From NCBI RefSeq assembly GCF_012849375.1, contig NZ_CP051684.1:1426001-1490000 (forward strand): a DNA stretch of 64,000 nucleotides. Reading direction: 5' to 3'. A program made the position numbers and the translations under genes. The stretch is from Duganella dendranthematis. Its GTDB lineage: Bacteria > Pseudomonadota > Gammaproteobacteria > Burkholderiales > Burkholderiaceae_D. Under the pieces are notes generated by a model. It ran no database searches. It had not been told where the DNA came from and saw nothing but the letters and a program-made list of their open reading frames with translations. Every line of letters begins with the position of its first letter. Positions within the stretch are counted from its first letter, which is position 1. Shown here one piece after another: positions 10,280 through 19,669 of the stretch.

Positions 10280-12325
10280 TTATGGCGCCGGCGTGTCGGT
10301 GACCGGCGCCGCAGTGACCTCGGCCGTGTTTTCCTCGGCAGCGGTCTGGTCCGCTACTTCGGCATCGCCGGACGGCGCGTCGTCCACCTCGTCGTCCTCG
10401 AAGTCGACATCGGTAGCGGCCACATCGGTCGGAATTTCCAGCAGACGCGCTTCGATGGTCAGGTCGACCTCGTCCCAGCGCAGGATATCCAGCTTGACCT
10501 GCGCACCGCGCGCCACCGACGGCATGCCCGGCAGGCGGATGATCAGCGGAATATCGCTCAGGCGCAGCACTTCGTCCTTCAGCACCACCGCCTCCACCTG
10601 ACGCGCATTCTCCTGGCCCAGCCAGCGCAAGCACCAGTAGCGCTCCATATTGGCCTGGTGATCCGCATAGGCGCCGTACGCCGCGTCAAACTGCGACACG
10701 ATGGCGAACAGCTCCGCATCCTTGTGCTTGAAGTGCGCCACCAGCGGCGCCATCACGCCCTTCTCGGCGCAGGCCAGGATCTGCCACTGGTTGACCAGGT
10801 CGGTATACCGGCGCAGCGGCGAGGTGCTCCACGCATATTGGTCCACGCCCAGGCCTTCGTGCGGCGCGGCGTGGGTCAGCATGCGCACCTGCATCTTGGC
10901 GTTCCAGCCGCCGACGCCACGGCCCTGGCTGCGGTAAATGCCCGGCACGCCATTGTCATGCATCAGCTTGCCCCAGGTGCTGTTGGCGAAGATCATCAGT
11001 TCGGCGACGATCTTGTCCAGCGGCGCGCCGCGCTTGCGGCGGGTGACGCTGACCACGTCGTCCTCGACATAGAAGTTGTAATCGACGCGGTTGTTCTGTT
11101 CCGGCTTGAGGCCAAAGCCTTCGCGCTTGACCATGCGCGCCGCTTCCAGCACTTGCGCCCACTGCCAGATCAGGCCCAGCGATTCCTTGTGCGGATAGTC
11201 GCCCTCTCCGCTAGCCAAGGTTTCTTCGTTGACCAGGTCGTCCAGGTCGTTGTGGCGCAGATTGTTCGCAATCGGCACCAGCTCGGCGCGGGTTTCGGTG
11301 GCCAGCACCGACCAGTCGGCCGGATTCAGGGTGGCGTACAGCGACAGCGCCGGGCAGGTCTTGCCCTCGGCCAGCGTGAACGCTTCAACGATGCTGTCCG
11401 GCAGCATGGTGATCTTATCGCCCGGCATGTAGACGGTCGACATGCGGCCACGGGCCAGCTTGTCCACCGCGTCGTCCGGCTTGATGCCCAGGCCCGGCGC
11501 GGCAATGTGGATACCGATCTTGACGTTGCCGTCGGCCAGTTTGGTCACCGAGAAGGCGTCGTCAATCTCGGTGGTGGTGACGTCATCGATGGAGAACGCC
11601 TGCACGTCGGCCACCGGCAGATTGCCCGGCGCAACCGGCACCGGCACGTCCGGGAAGCCGGCGCCTTTCGGGAAGTTCTCGAACAGGAACTTGGCCATGT
11701 GCAGCGCCTTGGCCGAGGCCACGCCGCCCACCGCCAGCATCAGCCGCTGCGGCGTGGTGTGCAGTTCGGTGCAGGCGGCGTCCAGCGCCTTGTATTCGAT
11801 CGAATTCTTGTCCGGCTTGAACAACAGTTGCAGCACGATGTTCTGCATCGCTTCCGGCAGCGTGTTGGCTTTCAGCTCTTCGACATAGGCGGCCTGCACC
11901 AGCGCCTGCTGTTTCTTCTTCTCGATGCCGGCCAGCGCGGCGCGCAGCGATTGCTCGGGCGCGGCCTTGTAGCGGCCACGGCCTTTTTTATAGAAGTAGA
12001 CCGGCGACGAATGCAGGCTCAGGATCAGCCCGGCAGCTTCGGCCGGCTGCGGCGCGTGACCGAAGTATTCGGCGCCCAGCTCGGCAAAGCCGAATTCTTC
12101 CTCGCCGGCGACTTCCCACAGGAACTCCAGGTCGATGTCGGCGGCGATGGCCTTGGCTTGCTCCATCAGGTCGGCGGGCGACGGCTTTTCAAATTGCAGC
12201 AGCACGTCCTTGGCCTTGACCTTGGTGCGCTTGCCACTGGCCATTTCGACCTGGTACGCCTCGCCGGCCTGGGTCATTACGCTGCCGACTTTGAAATCGC
12301 CGGATTCTTCAAAAAATACATTCAT
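10280..12325 (-). CDS. RNB-domain exoribonuclease (RNase II/R family)
   Basis: A 681-residue 3'-5' exoribonuclease-like protein. The RNB catalytic core lies at about residues 245-560; the signature ..TTTEIDDAFSV near 250-262 provides metal-binding aspartates, and YMPGDKITMLPDSIVEAF and the later YAWSTSPLRRYTDLVNQWQI are characteristic RNB segments. The N-terminal ~230 residues are not a plain cold-shock pair, and the C-terminal ~40 residues are acidic and low-complexity (after position ~635). So it is closer to the RNase II-like proteins of betaproteobacteria than to E. coli Rnr. Overlaps ubiC by 4 bp. Confidence 0.9.
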   Translation of the reverse strand: MNVFFEESGDFKVGSVMTQAGEAYQVEMASGKRTKVKAKDVLLQFEKPSPADLMEQAKAIAADIDLEFLWEVAGEEEFGFAELGAEYFGHAPQPAEAAGLILSLHSSPVYFYKKGRGRYKAAPEQSLRAALAGIEKKKQQALVQAAYVEELKANTLPEAMQNIVLQLLFKPDKNSIEYKALDAACTELHTTPQRLMLAVGGVASAKALHMAKFLFENFPKGAGFPDVPVPVAPGNLPVADVQAFSIDDVTTTEIDDAFSVTKLADGNVKIGIHIAAPGLGIKPDDAVDKLARGRMSTVYMPGDKITMLPDSIVEAFTLAEGKTCPALSLYATLNPADWSVLATETRAELVPIANNLRHNDLDDLVNEETLASGEGDYPHKESLGLIWQWAQVLEAARMVKREGFGLKPEQNNRVDYNFYVEDDVVSVTRRKRGAPLDKIVAELMIFANSTWGKLMHDNGVPGIYRSQGRGVGGWNAKMQVRMLTHAAPHEGLGVDQYAWSTSPLRRYTDLVNQWQILACAEKGVMAPLVAHFKHKDAELFAIVSQFDAAYGAYADHQANMERYWCLRWLGQENARQVEAVVLKDEVLRLSDIPLIIRLPGMPSVARGAQVKLDILRWDEVDLTIEARLLEIPTDVAATDVDFEDDEVDDAPSGDAEVADQTAAEENTAEVTAAPVTDTPAP

Positions 12326-12924
12326 CGTTTATTGTCGTTCGTTTTAATCAGTTCCAGCACCGACGGCAGGAAAACTTCCGTTACCAGCAGCGTACCTTGA
12401 CGGCGCCGATACAGACAGCGCCGTGCATATAATATGTGGGCATCCGGGGCCGCGACGCCGTTGGCAATCAATGCCGTCCGTGCGCGCTGCGCCAAAGGAT
12501 GCCCTTCTCGCAATCTTGCAAATTCCAATACGCCGCGCTCGACCAGCGGATCGCCAAACAGCGTGGTGCCCAGCGAGCGCTCGCCCAGCGTACTAAACAG
12601 CGGCCAGTCGCTGGCCGTGGCCGACATCGGCACCACCGTGTGGCCGAACACCGCAGGCGTATTATCACATCTCAGCAGTACTTCCCTCTCCCACACTCGG
12701 CCGGGCCGATGCATGCCGATCGCCACCGCCTCGTCGCTCAGGCAGCGCGCCACGCGCTGATGCAAGCACTGTACGCGGAAATTGTGACTGTGTGCTTTCA
12801 GGCGCGCGGTCAGCGAGCCGCCCTCGGTCAGCCATGGCACGTAGGCGGACGGGGCATTCAAGGCCAGCACGTGTGGCTGCCACTGCGCCTGCCGCAGCGA
12901 GGCGCTTCTTGGCGGCGCGCTCAA
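12322..12924 (-). CDS. ubiC: Chorismate lyase
   Basis: UbiC splits chorismate into 4-hydroxybenzoate and pyruvate, the entry step of ubiquinone synthesis. The 200-residue protein shows WEREVLLRCDNTPAVFGHTVVP near 77-98 (active-site arginine region), GERSLGTTLFGDP near 112-124 and YARRCLYRRRQGTLLVTEVFLP near 163-184 with the conserved glutamate. Slightly longer than the E. coli enzyme. It overlaps both neighbours by 4 bp, in the order yqiA-ubiC-rnb. ubiA is not in the window. Confidence 0.93.
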   Translation of the reverse strand: MSAPPRSASLRQAQWQPHVLALNAPSAYVPWLTEGGSLTARLKAHSHNFRVQCLHQRVARCLSDEAVAIGMHRPGRVWEREVLLRCDNTPAVFGHTVVPMSATASDWPLFSTLGERSLGTTLFGDPLVERGVLEFARLREGHPLAQRARTALIANGVAAPDAHILYARRCLYRRRQGTLLVTEVFLPSVLELIKTNDNKR

Positions 12925-13499
12925 GCCCGCGCCTCAATGCCGCAGAAGGCCAGTATTTCATCGACGTACTGCGGAAATTCGGAGATGGCGTGATCGCTGC
13001 CTTGAATAACATGCTGGCGCGCGCCTTGATAGTGGGCCACCATGTCGCGGTAGTCCAGCACTTCGTCGCCGGTGGCGGCGATCAGGAAATAGCGTTCCGG
13101 CTTGCTGATCTTCGGCACTTCCAGCGCGTGCAGTTCGTCGATGTATTCGCGCTTGAATTCAAACGGCTCGTCGGAATGGAATTGGGTGGTCACGCCGACG
13201 TGCTGGTCCAGGTTCACACGCGGCACGATAGCCGGGTTCAGCAGCACCGCGCGGCAGCCAACGCGCTCGGCCAGCCAGGTGGCGTAGTAGCCGCCCAGGG
13301 ACGAGCCGATAATGCTCAGTTGCTCGGCCGGCACGCCCTCTATTAAAGACAGCGCCAGTTTCATCGCCAGCTTGGGCGAGGCCGGCAGCTGCGGCGACAC
13401 GACCTGGTCGGCCAGCCCCAGCGCCGCCATGCGCTCGCCCACCACGCGCGCCTTCATCGACTGCGGCGAGGAGCGAAAACCATGCAGGTACAGAATCAT
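12921..13499 (-). CDS. YqiA/YcfP-family alpha/beta-fold esterase
   Basis: A 192-residue small alpha/beta hydrolase of the UPF0227/YqiA type. It begins MILYLHGFRSSPQS (oxyanion HGF motif at residues 6-8), has the nucleophile elbow IIGSSLGGYYATWLAE near 64-79 with serine in GSSLGG, and ends with GSDHAISEFPQYVDEILAF containing the likely catalytic histidine. YqiA of E. coli hydrolyses short acyl esters; the physiological substrate is not known. Start and stop overlap mpl and ubiC by 4 bp each. Confidence 0.9.
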   Translation of the reverse strand: MILYLHGFRSSPQSMKARVVGERMAALGLADQVVSPQLPASPKLAMKLALSLIEGVPAEQLSIIGSSLGGYYATWLAERVGCRAVLLNPAIVPRVNLDQHVGVTTQFHSDEPFEFKREYIDELHALEVPKISKPERYFLIAATGDEVLDYRDMVAHYQGARQHVIQGSDHAISEFPQYVDEILAFCGIEARA

Positions 13500-14863
13500 T
13501 GCGCCAGCGCTTTCAGGATTTTGTCGTGCACACCGCCGAAGCCGCCGTTGCTCATTACAATGATCTGGTCGCCCGGCTGCGCGGCCTTGGCCACGGCAGC
13601 CACCAGCGCGTCGATGTCTTCGTAAGCACTGGCGGTCTGGCCGATCGGCGCCAGCGCCTGGCCCAGGTTCCAGCCCAGCGCCTGTTCGCTGCCGAAACCG
13701 AACACCAGGTCGGCGTCGGTCAGGCTGCCCGGCAGCGCGTCTTTCATCGTGCCCAGCTTCATGGTGTTGGAGCGCGGCTCCAGCACCGCCAGGATGCGGG
13801 CGGCCTTGCCGATCTTCTGGCGCAGGCCGCCGACGGTGGTGGCGATGGCGGTGGGGTGGTGGGCAAAGTCGTCGTAGACGGTGATGTTATTCACCACGCC
13901 GCGCACTTCCATGCGGCGCTTGACGTTCTCGAACGTGGCCAGCGATTTGGCGGCCTGCGCGATCGGCACGCCGACATGGCGGGCGGCGGCAATGGCGGCC
14001 AGCGCGTTGGCGCGGTTATGCTTGCCGGTCAGCGACCACTCGACCCGGCCCTGCACTTCGCCTTTGAAAATAACCTCGAACGTGCCGTCATCGTATTCGT
14101 TCAGCGCCCAATCGGCGCCGTTGCTGCGGCCGAAGCTTTCCTGCTCGCTCCAGCAGCCGCGCTTGAGTACGCGCTGCAGCGGTGCTTCGTCGGCGTTGAA
14201 AATGACCCGGCCGATGCCCGGCACGGTGCGCACCAGATGGTGGAATTGGGTTTCGATCGCGTGCAGATCGGGGAAGATATCGGCGTGATCGTATTCAAGG
14301 TTGTTCAGGATGGCGGTCTTGGCGTGGTAGTGCACGAACTTGCTGCGCTTATCGAAGAAGGCGGTGTCGTACTCGTCCGCCTCGATGACGAAGAAGATCG
14401 AATCCTTATCGCCTTGCATGCGCGCCGAGACACCGAAGTTCTTCGGCACGCCGCCGACCAGGAAGCCCGGCGCGTAGCCGGCGTCTTCCAAAATCCAGGT
14501 CAGCATGGCGGTGGTGGTGGTCTTGCCGTGCGTCCCGGCCACGGCCAGCACCCATTTGTCTCTTAATATATGGTCGCCGATCCACTGCGGGCCGGAAACA
14601 TACGGCAGGCCGCGATTCATGATTTCCTCGATCAGCGGATTGCCGCGCGTGACGACGTTGCCGATCACGTACAGGTCCGGCTTCAGCGCGATCTGTTCCG
14701 GGCCGTAGCCGGTGATCAGTTCGATGCCCTGGGCTTCCAGCTGGGTGCTCATGGGTGGGTAGACGTTGGCGTCGCAGCCGGTAACGCGGTGGCCCGCTTC
14801 TTTCGCCAGGACCGCCAGGCCGCCCATGAAGGTGCCGCAAATACCAAGGATATGAATGTGCAT
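13496..14863 (-). CDS. mpl: UDP-N-acetylmuramate:L-alanyl-gamma-D-glutamyl-meso-diaminopimelate ligase
   Basis: Mpl re-attaches the recycled murein tripeptide to UDP-MurNAc. The 455-residue Mur-ligase begins MHIHILGICGTFMGGLAVLA, with the P-loop AGTHGKTTTTAMLTWIL at about residues 110-126, and the Mpl-type SNGGFGGVHDKILKAL C-terminus. Recycling fits the presence of ampD at 31333, though in another operon. First gene of the leftward mpl-yqiA-ubiC-rnb-DUF6445 run; a REP-like palindrome lies just upstream at 14891. Confidence 0.97.
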   Translation of the reverse strand: MHIHILGICGTFMGGLAVLAKEAGHRVTGCDANVYPPMSTQLEAQGIELITGYGPEQIALKPDLYVIGNVVTRGNPLIEEIMNRGLPYVSGPQWIGDHILRDKWVLAVAGTHGKTTTTAMLTWILEDAGYAPGFLVGGVPKNFGVSARMQGDKDSIFFVIEADEYDTAFFDKRSKFVHYHAKTAILNNLEYDHADIFPDLHAIETQFHHLVRTVPGIGRVIFNADEAPLQRVLKRGCWSEQESFGRSNGADWALNEYDDGTFEVIFKGEVQGRVEWSLTGKHNRANALAAIAAARHVGVPIAQAAKSLATFENVKRRMEVRGVVNNITVYDDFAHHPTAIATTVGGLRQKIGKAARILAVLEPRSNTMKLGTMKDALPGSLTDADLVFGFGSEQALGWNLGQALAPIGQTASAYEDIDALVAAVAKAAQPGDQIIVMSNGGFGGVHDKILKALAQ

Positions 14864-14890
14864 AGTAATGAAGACGACGTGTGGATCTCC

Positions 14891-14916
14891 GTCATGCCCG
14901 CTCGAGCGGGAATGAC
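14891..14916. repeat. REP-like palindrome, copy 1
   Basis: A 26-bp near-perfect palindrome: GTCATGCCCGC, central TCGA, then GCGGGAATGAC. It belongs to the same class as copies at 42982 and 55037-55094 (GTCAT(T/G)CCCGC ... GCGGGAAT). It sits in the divergent gap between mpl and the 14985 gene. Confidence 0.75.
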
Positions 14917-14984
14917 GCGCTAACTGAATACGCGATTTTACCTGAGCCGACGCGCTTTTCCCGGTTCAGAGTATTATCTCGTCC

Positions 14985-15614
14985 ATGACTGCCAATGTGA
15001 ATGAAGAACTCCAGCTTCTGCGTGCCGAGATCGCGGCGGCTGCCGCGCGTCTGATCGCCGAGGATGGCGCCGACTACAACACGGCCAAGCGCAAAGCTGC
15101 GCGGCAGATCCTGGGCGACACGCAACCGCCGCTGAATCTGTTGCCGGACAATGCGCAGATCGAGGCCGAGGTGCGGCTGTACCAATCGCTGTTCCATGCC
15201 GATACCCAGCCGGCCCGTTTGTTCCGGCTGCGCACGCTGGCGGTCGACATCATGGAAGGCTTGCAAAAATTCCATCCATATCTGAGCGGCTCCGTATTAA
15301 ATGGCACCGCCGGTCCACACGACGATATCCATTTGCAGCTGTTTGCCGACAGCGCCAAGGAAGTCGAGATCTTCCTGCTGAACCGGAATTTGCAAATCGA
15401 CATCTCGGAAACGCCGCACTTCAAGGGGCCGCGTTACGGCATGGTCGAAACCGTCAGCTTCATGTGGCACAAGGAAGGCGTGCACGCTGCTTTATATGAG
15501 CTGGACGATTTGCGCGGCGCCGTCAAAACCCGCGGCGACGGCAAACTGGCCCGCGCCGACATTGCCGCCGTGCGCGCCCTATTAGTTAACAGCACTCACC
15601 CACCATCACCATGA
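14985..15614 (+). CDS. Nucleotidyltransferase-like protein of unknown function
   Basis: A 209-residue protein I do not recognise by gene name. An N-terminal helical part (residues 1-90) precedes a segment YLSGSVLNGTAGPHDDIHLQLF at about 99-120, which resembles the GS...(7-13)...DxD core of polymerase-beta-like nucleotidyltransferases, though the second acid is a histidine (D-I-H), so activity is doubtful. Some genomes label homologues as Mur ligases, probably by transfer from the neighbour mpl. Its stop overlaps the TlpA start by 4 bp, so the two are coupled. Confidence 0.6.
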   Translation: MTANVNEELQLLRAEIAAAAARLIAEDGADYNTAKRKAARQILGDTQPPLNLLPDNAQIEAEVRLYQSLFHADTQPARLFRLRTLAVDIMEGLQKFHPYLSGSVLNGTAGPHDDIHLQLFADSAKEVEIFLLNRNLQIDISETPHFKGPRYGMVETVSFMWHKEGVHAALYELDDLRGAVKTRGDGKLARADIAAVRALLVNSTHPPSP

Positions 15615-16153
15615 GCAAAAAGAACCTGCCTGTTTATATAGCTGTCGCCGTCGTCTTTGCCGCCGCCGGCGCTTACCTGGGCCTGCACAAAGAACAATCC
15701 CCGGTCACGGCCACCGCCCCGGCCGGCGTGACCACGCCGGTAGCCGCCCTGTATCAGCAAACGCTGCCGGACGCCAAGGGTGTCGCCACCCCGCTGGCCC
15801 AATATAAAGGCAAGGCTATGCTGGTCAATTTCTGGGCCCCGTGGTGCGGTCCGTGCGTGCAGGAGATGCCGGAGCTGTCGGCGCTGGCCGCCGGAGAAGA
15901 AGGCAAGAAGCTGCAAGTTATCGGCATCGGCATTGATTCACCGTCAAATATCGCGGAATTTAGCGACAAATATAAAATCACCTATCCGGTGCTGGTGGCG
16001 GGCATGAGCGGCACCGAGCTGTCGCGCCAATTCGGTAACAGCGGTGGCGGCCTGCCCTACACGGTTCTGATCGGCGCCGATGGCCAGGTCAAGAAGACTT
16101 ACCTGGGCAAACTCAAATTTGACGAGCTGCGCAAAGATTTAGCAACTCTATAA
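15611..16153 (+). CDS. TlpA-family thiol:disulfide oxidoreductase (membrane-anchored)
   Basis: A 180-residue thioredoxin-fold protein. An N-terminal signal anchor (residues ~7-25) places it in the periplasm; the redox motif is FWAPWCGPC with cysteines at about 79 and 82, followed by QEMPEL. The cis-proline loop GGLPYTVLI lies near 140. Such proteins reduce disulfides, for example in cytochrome c maturation, and the window has ccsA and two cytochromes c, but not next to it. Coupled to the gene before it by a 4-bp overlap. Confidence 0.93.
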   Translation: MSKKNLPVYIAVAVVFAAAGAYLGLHKEQSPVTATAPAGVTTPVAALYQQTLPDAKGVATPLAQYKGKAMLVNFWAPWCGPCVQEMPELSALAAGEEGKKLQVIGIGIDSPSNIAEFSDKYKITYPVLVAGMSGTELSRQFGNSGGGLPYTVLIGADGQVKKTYLGKLKFDELRKDLATL

Positions 16154-16237
16154 GTAGTTTCACAAGTTTTTTTCTCTTGCCAAATGTCCGTAGTTGGCGT
16201 CAAAATGCGGATCTTTCGCGGAGAAGGCTCAGGAATC

Positions 16238-16675
16238 ATGGCAAAAAACCTCCTACTGCTCAACGGCCCCAACCTGAATTTGCTGGGGACACGGGAGCCC
16301 GAGGTCTACGGCGCTAGCACATTGGCCGACATCGAACACGCCGCCCAGGCCCAGGCCCAGGCAGCGGGCGCGAGCTTGTCTTGTTTCCAAAGCAACCACG
16401 AAGGCGCACTGATCGACCGCATCCATGCCGCCAGAACCGAAGGCGTGGACGCCATCGTCATCAATCCGGGCGGCCTGACTCACACCAGCGTGGCCTTGCG
16501 CGACGCTCTGGCAGGGGTAGCCATTCCGTTTGTGGAAGTGCATATTTCGAATATTTACCAGCGCGAGTCGTTTCGCCACCATTCGTTCCTGAGCGCGATC
16601 GCCGTAGGGACGATCTGCGGACTGGGTATCGAAGGATATCGGTTTGCCATCGACTTCGTCCTTAAAAAGCGATAA
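16238..16675 (+). CDS. aroQ: Type II 3-dehydroquinate dehydratase
   Basis: AroQ dehydrates 3-dehydroquinate to 3-dehydroshikimate. The 145-residue protein begins [21 protein letters not shown], the hallmark start with the catalytic tyrosine in EVYG near 24, followed by [27 protein letters not shown] and [17 protein letters not shown] with the catalytic histidine. I chose the internal ATG at 16238 rather than 16184 because the family starts there and GGAGAAGG lies just upstream. It precedes accB, a common betaproteobacterial order. Confidence 0.97.
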   Translation: MAKNLLLLNGPNLNLLGTREPEVYGASTLADIEHAAQAQAQAAGASLSCFQSNHEGALIDRIHAARTEGVDAIVINPGGLTHTSVALRDALAGVAIPFVEVHISNIYQRESFRHHSFLSAIAVGTICGLGIEGYRFAIDFVLKKR

Positions 16676-16764
16676 CCTACGCGATCTGCGCGCATTTTTA
16701 GCGCGGTGACGTTCACAAGACGGCGCCGCTCACTCATATTAAAAGACATTCCTCTGGGGGTTAC

Positions 16765-17232
16765 ATGGATCTACGCAAGCTGAAGACCTTGATTGATTTG
16801 GTCGCAGAATCGGACATCGCCGAACTCGAAGTGACCGAAGGCGAAAGCAAAGTTCGCATCGTCAAATCGTCGGCGCTGCCGCAAAATCAGATGGTCATGA
16901 TGCAGCCGCAAGCCATCCCGCAATACAGCGCCGCACCGTCCGCCGCGCCAGCCGCCGCAGCCGCCGCCCCAGCCCCAGCTGCGGCCGCCGAGCCAACCGG
17001 TCACATCGTCAAATCGCCGATGGTCGGCACCTTCTACCGCTCGTCTGCGCCCGGCGCGGCAGCATTCGTGGAAGTGGGCCAGTCGGTCAAGGAAGGCGAG
17101 ACCCTGTGCATCATCGAAGCGATGAAGCTGCTGAACGAAATCGATGCCGACAAGTCCGGCACCATCACCCAGATCCTCGTCGAAAACGGCCAGCCGGTCG
17201 AGTACGGCCAACCGCTGTTTGTGATCGGCTAA
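16765..17232 (+). CDS. accB: Biotin carboxyl carrier protein of acetyl-CoA carboxylase
   Basis: AccB carries the biotin group for acetyl-CoA carboxylation, the first step of fatty acid synthesis. The 155-residue protein has an N-terminal domain ([16 protein letters not shown]), an Ala/Pro-rich linker (residues ~56-76), and the biotinyl domain with EAMKLLNEI; the biotinylated lysine is about Lys121. Start ATG follows TGGGGGTT. accC is 105 bp downstream on the same strand. Confidence 0.97.
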   Translation: MDLRKLKTLIDLVAESDIAELEVTEGESKVRIVKSSALPQNQMVMMQPQAIPQYSAAPSAAPAAAAAAPAPAAAAEPTGHIVKSPMVGTFYRSSAPGAAAFVEVGQSVKEGETLCIIEAMKLLNEIDADKSGTITQILVENGQPVEYGQPLFVIG

Positions 17233-17337
17233 GACAGGCCTGCGCCCTCCCCATCGGCGACGGGCGCGCCTGCTTGGTCCGCAATCCCTCCTCACCTGAC
17301 GCAGCCAATCGGCGCTCACAGACATAGCGAACCTATC

Positions 17338-18714
17338 ATGTTTGAAAAAATCCTCATTGCCAACCGCGGCGAAATTGCCCTCCGTATCCAGCGCGCTTGC
17401 CGCGAACTGGGCATCAAGACGGTCGTGGTCCACTCGGAAGCGGACAAAGACGCCAAATACGTGAAGTTGGCCGATGAATCGGTCTGTATCGGTCCGGCGC
17501 CATCGTCGCTGAGCTATCTGAACATGCCGGCCATCATCAGCGCCGCAGAAGTGACCGACGCCGAAGCGATTCACCCGGGCTACGGCTTCCTGTCGGAAAA
17601 CGCCGACTTCGCCGAGCGCGTGGAAAAATCGGGCTTCGTCTTCATCGGCCCGCGTTCGGAATCGATCCGCACCATGGGTGACAAGGTCACCGCCAAGCAG
17701 ACCATGATCAAGGCCGGCGTGCCGTGCGTGCCGGGCTCGGAAGGCGCACTGCCGGACGATCCGAAAGCCATCGTGCAGATCGCCCGCAAGGTCGGCTACC
17801 CGGTCATCATCAAGGCCGCCGGTGGTGGTGGCGGTCGCGGCATGCGCGTAGTGCATACCGAAGCGGCGCTGATCAACGCAGTGCAGATGACCAAGACCGA
17901 AGCCGGTACCGCCTTCGGCAATCCGGAAGTCTACATGGAGAAGTACCTGGAAAATCCGCGTCACGTGGAAATCCAGATCCTCGCCGACGAACACAAAAAC
18001 GCCGTCTGGCTGGGCGAACGCGACTGCTCGATGCAGCGCCGCCACCAGAAGGTCATCGAGGAAGCGCCGGCGCCCGGCATTCCACGCAAGCTGATCGAAA
18101 AAGTCGGCGAACGCTGCGCTGAAGCCTGCCGCAAGATCGGCTACCGCGGCGCCGGCACCTTCGAGTTCCTATATGAGAACGGCGAGTTCTACTTCATCGA
18201 GATGAACACCCGCGTGCAGGTCGAACACCCGGTCACCGAAATGATCACCGGCATCGACATCGTGCAGGAACAGATCCGCATCGCCTGCGGCGAGAAGCTG
18301 CGCTTCCGCCAGCGCGACGTGATGCTGTCCGGCCACGCCATCGAGTGCCGCATCAACGCGGAAGACCCATTTAAATTTACGCCGTCGCCAGGCCGTATCA
18401 CTTCCTGGCACGTGCCGGGCGGTCCGGGCGTGCGCGTCGACTCCCACTCGTACGCAGGCTATTATGTGCCACCGCACTACGATTCGATGATCGGCAAAGT
18501 CATCACCTACGGCGCCACCCGCGAGCAGGCCATCCGCCGCATGCAGATCGCGCTGTCGGAGATGGTTGTCGAAGGCATCTCGACCAACATCCCGCTGCAC
18601 CGCGAGCTGATGGTCGACGCCCGTTTCATCGAAGGCGGCACCAACATCCATTACCTTGAACAGAAACTGGCGGATATGCCGGATCTGCACAAACTGAGTT
18701 TGAAAGCGCAATAA
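17338..18714 (+). CDS. accC: Biotin carboxylase subunit of acetyl-CoA carboxylase
   Basis: AccC carboxylates biotin on AccB with ATP and bicarbonate. The 458-residue protein starts [20 protein letters not shown], has the glycine-rich ATP loop [14 protein letters not shown] near residues 159-172, [14 protein letters not shown] with catalytic glutamates, and [16 protein letters not shown] near 285-300. Full length and intact. prmA follows after 2 bp, so the three genes accB-accC-prmA are probably one transcript. Confidence 0.98.
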   Translation: MFEKILIANRGEIALRIQRACRELGIKTVVVHSEADKDAKYVKLADESVCIGPAPSSLSYLNMPAIISAAEVTDAEAIHPGYGFLSENADFAERVEKSGFVFIGPRSESIRTMGDKVTAKQTMIKAGVPCVPGSEGALPDDPKAIVQIARKVGYPVIIKAAGGGGGRGMRVVHTEAALINAVQMTKTEAGTAFGNPEVYMEKYLENPRHVEIQILADEHKNAVWLGERDCSMQRRHQKVIEEAPAPGIPRKLIEKVGERCAEACRKIGYRGAGTFEFLYENGEFYFIEMNTRVQVEHPVTEMITGIDIVQEQIRIACGEKLRFRQRDVMLSGHAIECRINAEDPFKFTPSPGRITSWHVPGGPGVRVDSHSYAGYYVPPHYDSMIGKVITYGATREQAIRRMQIALSEMVVEGISTNIPLHRELMVDARFIEGGTNIHYLEQKLADMPDLHKLSLKAQ

Positions 18715-18716
18715 AC

Positions 18717-19658
18717 ATGAGCTGGACTGAAATCGTCATCGAAATCGCGCGTGACCACGCTGAAGCCCTGTCCGAGGCGCTGATGGACGTGGGCGCCCTG
18801 TCGGTTTCCGTGGAAGACGCGGACGAAGGCACCGACGCGGAAAAGCCGCTGTTCGGCGAGCCGGGCATGGAGCCGACCGAAGCGGCGTGGGATCACAGCC
18901 GCGTGGTCGCCCTGACCGACGAAGATGACGACCAGGCCGTGATCGTGGCCGCCGCCGCCGGCCAGATCGGCCTGACCACCCTGCCGAAGTTCACCACCCG
19001 CAAGGTGGAGGAGCAGGACTGGGTGCGTCTGACCCAATCGCAGTTCGCGCCTATTCCGATCGGCAAGAACATCTGGGTGGTGCCGTCGTGGCACGAAGCG
19101 CCGAATCCGGACGCGCTGATCCTGGAACTCGATCCAGGCCTGGCGTTCGGCACCGGCAGCCATCCGACCACCCGTCTGTGCATGGAGTGGCTGGAGGCCA
19201 ATCCGGCCCCGGGCAAGGCCGTGCTGGACTACGGCTGCGGTTCCGGCATCCTGGCCATGGTGGCCAAGAAGGTTGGCGCCGGCGAAGTGGTGGGCGTGGA
19301 CATCGATCCGCAAGCGATCGAGTCGGCGGCCGACAATGCTGTCCGCAACCATTGCGAGATCGAATTCTTCCTGCCGGATAGCTTCGCCGAGTCGCAGCAC
19401 GCGACCCAGCGTTTCGACATCGTGGTCGCCAACATCCTGTCCAGCCCGCTGAAGCTGATGGCGCCGATGCTGTCCGGCCGCGTGGCCGACGGCGGTTCGC
19501 TGATCCTGTCGGGCGTGCTGGCGCGCCAGGCGGAAGAAGTGGCGGCTGCGTACGCGCCATTCATCAAGCTGGGCGTGTGGGCCGAGCAAGAAGGCTGGGT
19601 GGCGCTGCATGGCCGCCTGGGCAGCGATACCGTTCCGCCTGCACGTTCGGAACAATAA
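18717..19658 (+). CDS. prmA: Ribosomal protein L11 methyltransferase
   Basis: PrmA trimethylates ribosomal protein L11 using S-adenosylmethionine. The 313-residue protein shows the N-terminal substrate domain, then [21 protein letters not shown] near 137-157 and the SAM motif [13 protein letters not shown] near 169-181, followed by [17 protein letters not shown], the family's NxL motif. Typical length. It lies 2 bp after accC and 11 bp before the DUF3426 gene. Confidence 0.97.
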   Translation: MSWTEIVIEIARDHAEALSEALMDVGALSVSVEDADEGTDAEKPLFGEPGMEPTEAAWDHSRVVALTDEDDDQAVIVAAAAGQIGLTTLPKFTTRKVEEQDWVRLTQSQFAPIPIGKNIWVVPSWHEAPNPDALILELDPGLAFGTGSHPTTRLCMEWLEANPAPGKAVLDYGCGSGILAMVAKKVGAGEVVGVDIDPQAIESAADNAVRNHCEIEFFLPDSFAESQHATQRFDIVVANILSSPLKLMAPMLSGRVADGGSLILSGVLARQAEEVAAAYAPFIKLGVWAEQEGWVALHGRLGSDTVPPARSEQ

Positions 19659-19669
19659 GCGCAGCATCA

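Noticed and set aside
9536..12400. 954-codon plus-strand frame across rnb and DUF6445
   Set aside because: Another GC-driven shadow, with no RBS and no recognisable domain; both real genes lie on the minus strand.
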